Shown here one piece after another: positions 1 to 6,375 of a stretch of DNA of 64,000 nt. Positions within the stretch are counted from its first letter, which is position 1. Every line of letters begins with the position of its first letter. The notes below the pieces were generated by a model. The model ran no database searches. It was not told the DNA's origin and saw nothing but the letters and a program-made list of their open reading frames with translations. The DNA lies in NCBI GenBank assembly GCA_934725425.1, contig CAKVAX010000003.1:1-64000 (forward strand), read 5' to 3'. A program made the translations under genes and the position numbers. Origin of the DNA: an uncultured Eubacteriales bacterium. Lineage in GTDB: Bacteria; Bacillota; Clostridia; Oscillospirales; Acutalibacteraceae.

Positions 1-76
1 GCGGATGTAGCTCATCTGGTAGAGCGCCACCTTGCCAAGGTGGAGGTAGCGGGTTCGAGCCCCGTCATCCGCTCCA
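1..76 (+). tRNA. tRNA-Gly (anticodon GCC), CCA encoded
   Basis: The sequence folds into a complete cloverleaf. The acceptor arm pairs positions 1-7 with 66-72, position 73 is T, and CCA is encoded at 74-76. The anticodon loop reads TTGCCAA, giving anticodon GCC. The T loop GTTCGAG is canonical. The gene lies 18 bases upstream of a tRNA-Cys, so the pair is probably cotranscribed. It begins at the first base of the window, so its promoter is not visible. Confidence 0.97.
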
Positions 77-94
77 ATTTATATCTATTTTTAA

Positions 95-169
95 GGCGCT
101 ATAGCCAAGTGGTAAGGCCGAGGTCTGCAAAACCTCTATTCCCCAGTTCGAATCTGGGTGGCGCCTCCA
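95..169 (+). tRNA. tRNA-Cys (anticodon GCA), CCA encoded
   Basis: A full cloverleaf is visible. Acceptor arm 95-101 pairs with 159-165 (one G-U pair), and discriminator T166 is the usual base for cysteine tRNAs. CCA follows at 167-169. The anticodon loop CTGCAAA gives GCA, and the T loop TTCGAAT is canonical. A strong hairpin begins 17 bases downstream. Confidence 0.97.
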
Positions 170-186
170 GTTAATATTTTTAGAAT

Positions 187-238
187 TTTGCCATGTGATG
201 TATGAAGCCCGTGTGGGCTTTGTATATGACAAGGCAAA
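187..238. other. Long imperfect palindrome between tRNA-Cys and remA
   Basis: Two 24-base arms (187-210 and 215-238) surround a four-base loop, GTGT. 20 of 24 positions are perfectly complementary, and further positions become G-U pairs in RNA. The central six base pairs are AAGCCC/GGGCTT. A terminator for the tRNA pair is one reading, but the T stretch after the stem is poor. A structured remA leader or a palindromic repeat remnant are alternatives. Confidence 0.55.
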
Positions 239-283
239 TTTAATATGTTTGTATTTTATAATTATAACTGAAGGATGATTGTA

Positions 284-517
284 GTGACGTTACTTAGTAT
301 CGGTTTTGGAAACTCGCTTTCTCAGGAAAGAATAATTTCGATTTTAACTCCGGACTCCGCTCCTGTAAAAAGACTTGTTCACATCGCCAAGGAATCCGGC
401 AACCTAATTGACGCTACATGTGGAAGAAAAACTCAATCAGTTATAATTATGGATAGTGATCACGTGATTACTTCAGCGATGAGCGCCGAAGTTTTGGCGG
501 GAAAAATAAATAAATAG
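284..517 (+). CDS. remA: RemA-like extracellular matrix regulator (DUF370)
   Basis: This is a small DNA-binding regulator of the RemA/DUF370 family. In Bacillus subtilis RemA activates biofilm-matrix and osmoprotection genes. The protein shows the family signatures SIGFGN near the N terminus, SAPVKR in the middle, LIDATCGRKTQSVIIMDSDH, and a short C-terminal tail; at about 77 residues it is close to family size. I place the start at GTG 284, because the SD sequence AAGGA lies at 271-275 with 8 bases of spacing and overlaps the ATG at 275. It is first in a remA-gmk-rpoZ cluster with the order usual in Firmicutes. The target genes in this organism cannot be told from the window. Confidence 0.88.
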   Translation: MTLLSIGFGNSLSQERIISILTPDSAPVKRLVHIAKESGNLIDATCGRKTQSVIIMDSDHVITSAMSAEVLAGKINK

Positions 518-543
518 CATAAATCATTTTGAGGAGAAGTTAA

Positions 544-1161
544 GTGGAAAACAAAAAAAGAGGATTACTAATAATTTTGTCAGGCCCTTCAGGTTCCGGC
601 AAAGACTCAGTTTTAAAAGAAATATTGTCGGAAAGAAAGAATATATCTCTTTCCGTTTCTTGTACTACCAGACCCCCCAGAAAAGGCGAAGTCGACGGAA
701 AAGATTATTATTTTATTGATAAAGAAGAATTTTTATCTTCGGCAAAGCAAGGCAAAATGCTTGAATACGCCTGTTACTGCGAAAATTATTACGGTACCCC
801 TGTTGAAAAAGTTGAGGAGCAGTTGCAACAAGGTGTTAGCGTTATTCTTGAAATTGAAGTCCAAGGCGCAAGAGATGTTATGAAAAAATGCCCCGAAGCA
901 GTTAGCATTTTCCTTTTGCCGCCCTCTATGGCGGAGCTTAAAAATAGGCTCCACGGTCGTGGTTTAGATTCCGAGGAAGTTATCGAAAAGCGTTTGACTG
1001 AAGCAAAAAATGAAATAAAATTGTCCTGCAAATACGACTACGTGGTTGTGAACGAAAATCTCAAAAAATGTGCGCAAGATATTATAAAAATTATAGATGC
1101 CCAATTTTTTAAATATGATAATATGAAAAATAAAATTGATGAGGTGCTGAGTAATGAGTAA
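544..1161 (+). CDS. gmk: Guanylate kinase
   Basis: Guanylate kinase phosphorylates GMP to GDP with ATP in the cytoplasm. The P-loop GPSGSGKDS lies at residues 14-22, followed by the GMP-binding segment with SCTTRPPRKGEVDGKDYYF and the lid region RLHGRGLDSEE. The length of 205 residues is normal. The start is GTG 544 with GAGGAG about 8 bases upstream. The gene follows remA closely and overlaps rpoZ by 8 bases (ATGAGTAA), which suggests translational coupling. Confidence 0.97.
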   Translation: MENKKRGLLIILSGPSGSGKDSVLKEILSERKNISLSVSCTTRPPRKGEVDGKDYYFIDKEEFLSSAKQGKMLEYACYCENYYGTPVEKVEEQLQQGVSVILEIEVQGARDVMKKCPEAVSIFLLPPSMAELKNRLHGRGLDSEEVIEKRLTEAKNEIKLSCKYDYVVVNENLKKCAQDIIKIIDAQFFKYDNMKNKIDEVLSNE

Positions 1162-1351
1162 AATATTATCCGTAAAAGACATGCTTGAAGGGAAATCCAA
1201 TAAATATCCGCTGGCGGTGGCTGTAGCAAAAAGAGCACGCGAGATAACCGAGGATATACTTATCCACGAAAGAATAGTCGATGAAAAACCCGTGAACATT
1301 GCTATTGAAGAATTTAAAGAGGGGAAATATTTAATTGTAGAACCTGACTAA
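1154..1351 (+). CDS. rpoZ: RNA polymerase omega subunit
   Basis: Omega helps assemble and stabilise RNA polymerase. The 65-residue protein carries the diagnostic region NKYPLAVAVAKRAREI at about residues 17-32 and an acidic tail containing KPVNIAIEEF. Its ATG lies inside the end of gmk, so translation is probably coupled. In many Firmicutes coaBC and then priA come next; here an unrecognised gene with its own promoter occupies that place. Confidence 0.95.
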   Translation: MSKILSVKDMLEGKSNKYPLAVAVAKRAREITEDILIHERIVDEKPVNIAIEEFKEGKYLIVEPD

Positions 1352-1367
1352 TTTTTTCAAAAAGCTA

Positions 1368-1396
1368 TTTACAATTTTATCGTTAAGTGATATAAT
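1368..1396 (+). promoter_or_regulatory. Sigma-A type promoter of the 378-residue gene
   Basis: The -35 box TTTACA (1368-1373) and a perfect -10 box TATAAT (1391-1396) are separated by 17 bases. The box lies after the rpoZ stop codon and 61 bases before the next start codon. The inserted gene therefore probably has a transcript of its own in addition to operon read-through. Confidence 0.75.
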
Positions 1397-1429
1397 CAGT
1401 GCAATCGAAGTTTAGTTTGGTTGCACTGA
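1396..1429 (+). promoter_or_regulatory. Hairpin at the predicted mRNA 5' end (or operator)
   Basis: A perfect 9-base inverted repeat, TCAGTGCAA/TTGCACTGA, surrounds an inner stem with two G-U pairs. Together they give up to 14 base pairs around a six-base loop (1410-1415). It starts at the last base of the -10 box, so it would form almost exactly at the 5' end of the RNA. It could stabilise the mRNA or be a repressor site in DNA. It is not a terminator, because no T run follows. Confidence 0.5.
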
Positions 1430-1456
1430 ATTTTTATTGAAAAGGAGTATGATAGT

Positions 1457-2593
1457 ATGGTAAGTGAATTGGTTGAAAAAATGAAAAATATATTTGATAA
1501 CAAGTCTAAACAAAATGAGAACTTTCAGCCAGATGAGTTCGATAAATTAGCCTTAAAAATCGCTGACAAAACAATAGGAGTTTGTGACATATTTATTAAT
1601 TTTGAAAAAGAGGTGCAAGAGGTAAATGTTCCCAAAATTAAAGTAGAGGACGAAAAAGATCTAGTATTTTTTTTAACAGGTCTTGCCTATAGGTTAGCTA
1701 ATGCGCCCGTTTTAGAAAAAAAAATGGTGGAATTCAAAGAATTAATAAATGAAAAGAAGAATCATTTTAAAGATTTAAGTAAATTGAAAGATAATGAAGG
1801 TAGGAATGACGATATATCTTTATTTCGAGCTATTACGTATAGCAACTCGGTTTCAGATGGAAAAGTTGCTTTTCGATCACCTACTTCCTTGGCACAAACT
1901 CCTATTAAATTAGATCTCTTTATGAAAGAAATAAAAACAGGCTCCGAAAAGGGAGATGAAAACATAGTAAAAGTTAAATTTGGAGAAATTAGAGATACTG
2001 CCGGGATATTAGACGGGGCTAAAAAAGTAAAAGACGACAAGTGGAACGATCTTATTGGTAAATTTCAAGAGCAGGTAGCAAACAATTTTAATAACAGTGA
2101 ATTTATGAAAACTTTAGTAGATTGTACTGGAGAAGCGTGCAAAGCTGTGCAGGATAGTTGTAGCAGTGAATTGAATGAAATTACTAAAATGCAAACAGTG
2201 CTTAGATGCATGGCGGAAAAATATACGAAGGGGGAATTTAGAAGTTTTAAAAATAAGATTGCATATAATATTAAAGAGTACAAAAAAGATGTAGAAAATA
2301 TTATTGATAAGATTAAAAATGGTAGTAAGTGTTATAAAAAACTTAGTAAAGAAGACCAGAATATGGCAGATCAAATTTGTAAATTTTTAAATGAAAATTT
2401 GGAAAAATGTGCTCCGGATCCTAAAAAATCATATTTTGAAAATGTAATTGATTTTTTAGATTGCGCAAATTATGTTAACTCAGAATTGATAGTGGAAGAT
2501 AATGCAGATAAAGAAATAAAGAAATGGTATAATAATATGAAGATTTACTGTCAAAAACTTTCAATAACTTTGACAAGTTTAGAATCAGTTTGA
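1457..2593 (+). CDS. Unrecognised 378-residue helical protein in the priA operon
   Basis: I do not recognise this protein. It has no signal peptide or membrane segment and is rich in Lys, Glu, Asn and Asp. It looks mostly alpha-helical, with a scatter of cysteines in the C-terminal half. Translation starts at ATG 1457, with AAAGGAG 9 bases upstream. It has its own promoter and 5' hairpin but no visible terminator, so it probably reads through into priA 50 bases downstream. It stands where coaBC is often found, but shows no flavoprotein or PPC-synthetase motifs. In composition it resembles the other unknown proteins at 6376, 28868 and 29938. Confidence 0.8.
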   Translation: MVSELVEKMKNIFDNKSKQNENFQPDEFDKLALKIADKTIGVCDIFINFEKEVQEVNVPKIKVEDEKDLVFFLTGLAYRLANAPVLEKKMVEFKELINEKKNHFKDLSKLKDNEGRNDDISLFRAITYSNSVSDGKVAFRSPTSLAQTPIKLDLFMKEIKTGSEKGDENIVKVKFGEIRDTAGILDGAKKVKDDKWNDLIGKFQEQVANNFNNSEFMKTLVDCTGEACKAVQDSCSSELNEITKMQTVLRCMAEKYTKGEFRSFKNKIAYNIKEYKKDVENIIDKIKNGSKCYKKLSKEDQNMADQICKFLNENLEKCAPDPKKSYFENVIDFLDCANYVNSELIVEDNADKEIKKWYNNMKIYCQKLSITLTSLESV

Positions 2594-2643
2594 AGACAAA
2601 GTAAAAAAGCGCCCAAGCCAGAGGGTAAAAAAGAGGTAAAATA

Positions 2644-5106
2644 TTGAAGACTAGTTATCTTATAGCAAAAGTGGCGGTAGAAAAACTGGATTTTGGAAAT
2701 GATATATTATACAGTTATGCAGTGCCACAAAATTTTGAAAAGTTGGTTTCTCCCGGCCGAAGAGTTGTTGTACCTTTTGGTATTTACAGTTCTTTGCGGC
2801 AGGGAATAATAGTGGATGTTGAGGTTTGCGAAGATTCTGAAATATCTTTAAAACAAATTCACACGGTACTTGATAAGGTACCGTGTGTTTCTGCTGAAAT
2901 GATGGACATAATTAAATGGATAAAAGAATATTATTTTTGTACATATTTTGAAGCTGCAAAGTTGGTTACTCCCCCCGGAACTACCGGCAAAATAGATGCT
3001 ATACAATATGAGTTTGATCCCGAAAAATTATCCTCACAAGAAATTACACCGCAAGAAAGTAAGTTCATAAATGAAATTAAAAATCAAATGGGCGACGAAT
3101 TTTCATTTAAAAATCTTAAAAATCTCAAAATTCCTAAATTCGGTTTGATTCTGACTTCGTTGATTTCAAAACAAGTTTTAAAGGAAAAACCGAATGTACT
3201 GAGGACTATCGGCGAGAAATCTTTTAAAGTTTTTTCCCTTTTAAAAAATAATTACAGTAACGGACAAAAGTTAACTCCAAAACAAAAGTTAGTTTGCGAT
3301 TATCTGGCAAATCACGATTTTGCCACTCAAAATGAAATACATTATTTTACAGGAGCGGGCGAATCTGTTTTAAAAAAATTAGTAAAAAATGGAATCCTAA
3401 ACGAAACCACAAAAAACGAATATCTAAGCCCAAAAGATTTTTTACCTTCAAGCACCAAACTCCCCAAAAATGAGCTTAGCTCCGAACAAAAATCTGCTTT
3501 TGAAAGCCTTTTTAAAATGTATAAAAAAGGTCAGTATAGCGTGTCTTTGCTTCATGGGATAACCGGGAGTGGAAAAACCGAAGTTATTTTAAATTTAATC
3601 GATAAAGTTATTGAAGATGGAAAATCGGTTATATATATGCTCCCGGAAATCGCTTTAACAAGCCAAATTATAGGAGTTTTTAAATCACGATACAATGACT
3701 TGGTCGCAGTAATTCACAGTGGACTTTCAGATTGGCAGAGGCTGGATTCATGGAAAAAAATAAACAGCGGCGAAAAAAAGGTTATCATAGGAACTCGAAG
3801 CGCATCTCTTGCTCCTGCTTGCAATCTTGGACTCATAGTAATCGATGAAGAACATGAATTTACATATAAATCCGAAAGCACCCCAAAATTCAGCGCAAAA
3901 GAAGTAGCGATGTACAGATGCTTCAAAAATAATTCCATGCTTTTATTTTCTTCTGCTACCCCCTCAATCGAAGCTTATTTTAAAGCAAAATCAGAGAATT
4001 ATCATCTTGTGAATCTAAAAACTCGGTACGGAGAATCAAAAATCCCCGAAGTTGATATCATAGATATGAAATGCGAAAAATATTTTGGCTCTCAAAAAGA
4101 AATCAGCGAAAGCCTTGCAAAAGAGCTTAAAAATAATTTTAAAAATAAGAAGCAATCGATTATATTTTTGAATCGGAGGGGATTTAGTACTTTTGCAAAG
4201 TGCATAGAATGCGGAGAAGTGGTTATGTGCCCGCATTGCAGTGTCGCTTTGAATTATCATAAAGATAATAATAAACTCATGTGTCATTATTGTGGATATT
4301 TTATGAATATTTCGAGTGACTGTCCCAAATGCCACAGCAAAAAAATATGTTATATGGGTTTTGGAACTCAAAAAATAGAAAATATTTTATCCGAAATTTT
4401 GCCCGGAGCAAAAATTTTAAGAATTGACGCAGACGCAAAAAAATCTTATAAATCCATTGAAAAAGATTTAAAAGATTTTAGTTTGGGTGAATATGACGTT
4501 CTGGTCGGGACTCAAATGATTGCAAAAGGTTTTAATTTTCCAAATGTTACGCTAGTTGGAATAGTTTCGATTGATTCGTATTTATACGGAAGTGATTATA
4601 AAAGTTATGAGAAAACTTTTTCGCTTCTTACTCAAGTAATCGGCAGAGCCGGGCGAGGAATTTACCCCGGAAAAGCTATAATTCAAACCTACAGCCCTGA
4701 AGAAGAAATCATAACAATGGCTTCAAATCAGGATTATGAGTCTTTTTTTAAGTCCGAGATAAATATACGAAAATCTCTTTTGTACCCGCCTTTTTCGGAT
4801 ATTTGCGTGATTTCGTTTGCTGGTATGTCCGAAGATAAGGTCATAAATTTTTCAAATAGTTTTTTCGGCAATTTAAAAAGTGTTGCTCGTAAGTACTATA
4901 GTGATCTTCCTCTCAGGATTTTGCCTCCGACGCCTGCAACGGTAAAAAAAGTGTCCTCAAAATATCGCTATAAAATAATAATAAAATGTAAAAATAACAA
5001 AAAATTCAGAAAAATGATTTCTACTCTCTTAAAAGATAAATCCGTGGCGAAGTCATCTTTCGGAGTAAAAGCAAGTGTGGATATTAATCCCGAAAAGATT
5101 TTGTAA
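2644..5106 (+). CDS. priA: Primosomal helicase PriA
   Basis: PriA is a 3'-5' helicase that reloads the replisome at stalled forks. An N-terminal DNA-binding region (about residues 1-110) is followed by Walker A GITGSGKTE, the DEAH-type box VIDEEHEF, and a zinc-binding block with the pairs CIEC, CPHC, CHYC and CPKC. A helicase C-terminal domain contains QVIGRAGRG. At 820 residues it is of normal length. The start is TTG 2644 behind GAGG. The last 23 bases overlap the convergent mtn gene. The def, fmt and rsmB genes that commonly follow priA are absent. Confidence 0.96.
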   Translation: MKTSYLIAKVAVEKLDFGNDILYSYAVPQNFEKLVSPGRRVVVPFGIYSSLRQGIIVDVEVCEDSEISLKQIHTVLDKVPCVSAEMMDIIKWIKEYYFCTYFEAAKLVTPPGTTGKIDAIQYEFDPEKLSSQEITPQESKFINEIKNQMGDEFSFKNLKNLKIPKFGLILTSLISKQVLKEKPNVLRTIGEKSFKVFSLLKNNYSNGQKLTPKQKLVCDYLANHDFATQNEIHYFTGAGESVLKKLVKNGILNETTKNEYLSPKDFLPSSTKLPKNELSSEQKSAFESLFKMYKKGQYSVSLLHGITGSGKTEVILNLIDKVIEDGKSVIYMLPEIALTSQIIGVFKSRYNDLVAVIHSGLSDWQRLDSWKKINSGEKKVIIGTRSASLAPACNLGLIVIDEEHEFTYKSESTPKFSAKEVAMYRCFKNNSMLLFSSATPSIEAYFKAKSENYHLVNLKTRYGESKIPEVDIIDMKCEKYFGSQKEISESLAKELKNNFKNKKQSIIFLNRRGFSTFAKCIECGEVVMCPHCSVALNYHKDNNKLMCHYCGYFMNISSDCPKCHSKKICYMGFGTQKIENILSEILPGAKILRIDADAKKSYKSIEKDLKDFSLGEYDVLVGTQMIAKGFNFPNVTLVGIVSIDSYLYGSDYKSYEKTFSLLTQVIGRAGRGIYPGKAIIQTYSPEEEIITMASNQDYESFFKSEINIRKSLLYPPFSDICVISFAGMSEDKVINFSNSFFGNLKSVARKYYSDLPLRILPPTPATVKKVSSKYRYKIIIKCKNNKKFRKMISTLLKDKSVAKSSFGVKASVDINPEKIL

Positions 5107-5782
5107 ATTCATCTAAAATAGCCGCAGAATTCTTTGAAGAAGTTTTAATAAACGATTCAAAATCCACCGGAGATTTTGAATCTGCCCGGTCGGATATGGA
5201 CCGTATAATCGCAAAATCCACGCCGTTATAATAACACACGTGCCCAATGCTTCCGGCTTCCATTTCGCAAGCGATTCCATCAAATGTTTTTCTTAATTCA
5301 AAAAGTTTTTCTGAGGAGTTTATAAATTGGTCTCCGGTGAGAATTGTTCCTTCGTGAGTCGAAATATCTTTTATTTTTTTTGCAGATTGTATGATTTTTT
5401 GAGTAAGCCATTTTGAACAAGGTATCCTCACAAGGTTTATCCCGCAGATTTCTCCCTTTTGTCTTCCGGGAAAAGCACTTACATCAAAATCATGCTGAAC
5501 TACGTTTTCTGCTATGACCACGTCGGATATATTCACATTTTCTTTGATTGCACCCGCAACGCCAATGTTTAAAATAAAATTTGGTTTGTAAATTAAAATA
5601 AGTGTTTGTGTGCAGATTGCACTGTTAACTTTCCCGACTCCGCATTTTACGGCACAACAAGTTGTGTCATTTATAGTTCCTATAAAAAAATTAAAATTAT
5701 ACCGGTTTTCTTTTTTGGTATCTTTCATAAGTTTTAGAACTTCTTCAAGTTCTTCGTCCATTGCGCAAATAATTCCTATCAT
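5084..5782 (-). CDS. mtnN: 5'-methylthioadenosine/S-adenosylhomocysteine nucleosidase
   Basis: This enzyme hydrolyses the N-glycosidic bond of methylthioadenosine and S-adenosylhomocysteine, clearing SAM by-products. The 232-residue protein begins MIGIICAMDEELE, typical of the family. It carries the glycine-rich VGVAGA segment and the substrate region ACEMEAGSIGHV, then RSISDRAD with the likely catalytic aspartate. I choose ATG 5782 rather than the in-frame ATG at 5845, because a GGAGA SD site precedes it and the homology starts there. It is convergent with priA and overlaps it by 23 bases. Confidence 0.93.
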   Translation of the reverse strand: MIGIICAMDEELEEVLKLMKDTKKENRYNFNFFIGTINDTTCCAVKCGVGKVNSAICTQTLILIYKPNFILNIGVAGAIKENVNISDVVIAENVVQHDFDVSAFPGRQKGEICGINLVRIPCSKWLTQKIIQSAKKIKDISTHEGTILTGDQFINSSEKLFELRKTFDGIACEMEAGSIGHVCYYNGVDFAIIRSISDRADSKSPVDFESFIKTSSKNSAAILDEFTKSFRD

Positions 5783-5802
5783 TATAATTCTCCGATTTTT
5801 AA

Positions 5803-5832
5803 TGTATTTATTTTTTAAAATTTCACATAATA
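5803..5832 (+). promoter_or_regulatory. Possible forespore (SigG/SigF-type) promoter of spoVAE
   Basis: TGTATT (5803-5808) and CATAATA (5826-5832) are separated by 17 bases. The pair resembles the SigG consensus (GHATR, about 17-18 bases, CATNHTA). The same arrangement, TGTATA-17-CACAATA, precedes spoVT in this window. Distance to the spoVAE start is about 50 bases. The region is AT-rich, so chance resemblance is possible. Confidence 0.4.
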
Positions 5833-5884
5833 AATTATAAATCATTACACTAAAAAATTAAATGCATTACAAAGGAGATTTTTT

Positions 5885-6241
5885 ATGGAATATTTGAAAG
5901 CTTTTGCGGTGGGAGGATTTATATGTTTGCTTGCGCAAATATTAATTGACAAAACTAAAATCACCCCGGCGAGGATATTGGTGATCTGGGTGCTTGCGGG
6001 TGTGGTTTTGACGGCGCTTGGAATTTACGAACCGATTGTTCAATTTGCGGGAGCGGGAGCTACCGTTCCGTTGAGCGGATTTGGATATCTTATGGCAAAC
6101 GGTGTTAAAGAAGCTATTAAAAGTCAAGGCGCTTTAGGAATAATTTCCGGAGGATTGACTGCCGGAGCAGCAGGAATTTCAGCGGCAGTTTTTTGCGGAT
6201 ACGTCGCCTCCTTGTTTACTCGTTCGAAAGATGAAGATTAA
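5885..6241 (+). CDS. spoVAE: Stage V sporulation protein AE (SpoVAEb-like)
   Basis: SpoVA proteins form the spore inner-membrane channel for dipicolinic acid uptake during sporulation and release at germination. This 118-residue protein has four hydrophobic segments and the family signatures LTPARIL-like near residue 27, GIYEPIVQFAGAGATVP and AGISAAVFCGY, and it matches the AEb type in length. The SD AAAGGAG lies just upstream of ATG 5885. spoVAC and spoVAD, its usual neighbours, are not here, so it stands alone between its own promoter candidate and a terminator. Confidence 0.9.
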   Translation: MEYLKAFAVGGFICLLAQILIDKTKITPARILVIWVLAGVVLTALGIYEPIVQFAGAGATVPLSGFGYLMANGVKEAIKSQGALGIISGGLTAGAAGISAAVFCGYVASLFTRSKDED

Positions 6242-6247
6242 ATTTTA

Positions 6248-6276
6248 GCCGACCTTCCGGTAAGGTCGGCTTTTAT
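6248..6276 (+). terminator. Rho-independent terminator after spoVAE
   Basis: A perfect 9-base-pair stem, GCCGACCTT/AAGGTCGGC, with a 5-base loop is followed by TTTT. It makes spoVAE a single-gene transcription unit. Confidence 0.9.
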
Positions 6277-6315
6277 AATGCTTTCAAAATAATTGTAAAA
6301 AATATTGAAAAAGAA

Positions 6316-6344
6316 TTGAATTTTTTATATTTTTATGATATCAT
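6316..6344 (+). promoter_or_regulatory. Probable sigma-A promoter of the 839-residue gene
   Basis: TTGAAT (6316-6321) and TATCAT (6339-6344) are separated by 17 bases and lie 32 bases before the start codon, downstream of the spoVAE terminator. Confidence 0.5.
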
Positions 6345-6375
6345 TATACAAAATATTGAAATAGGAGGATGAAAT

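Noticed and set aside
275..283. ATG 275 as the start of remA
   Set aside because: The SD AAGGA (271-275) overlaps this ATG, while GTG 284 stands at the proper distance and gives the usual RemA N terminus.
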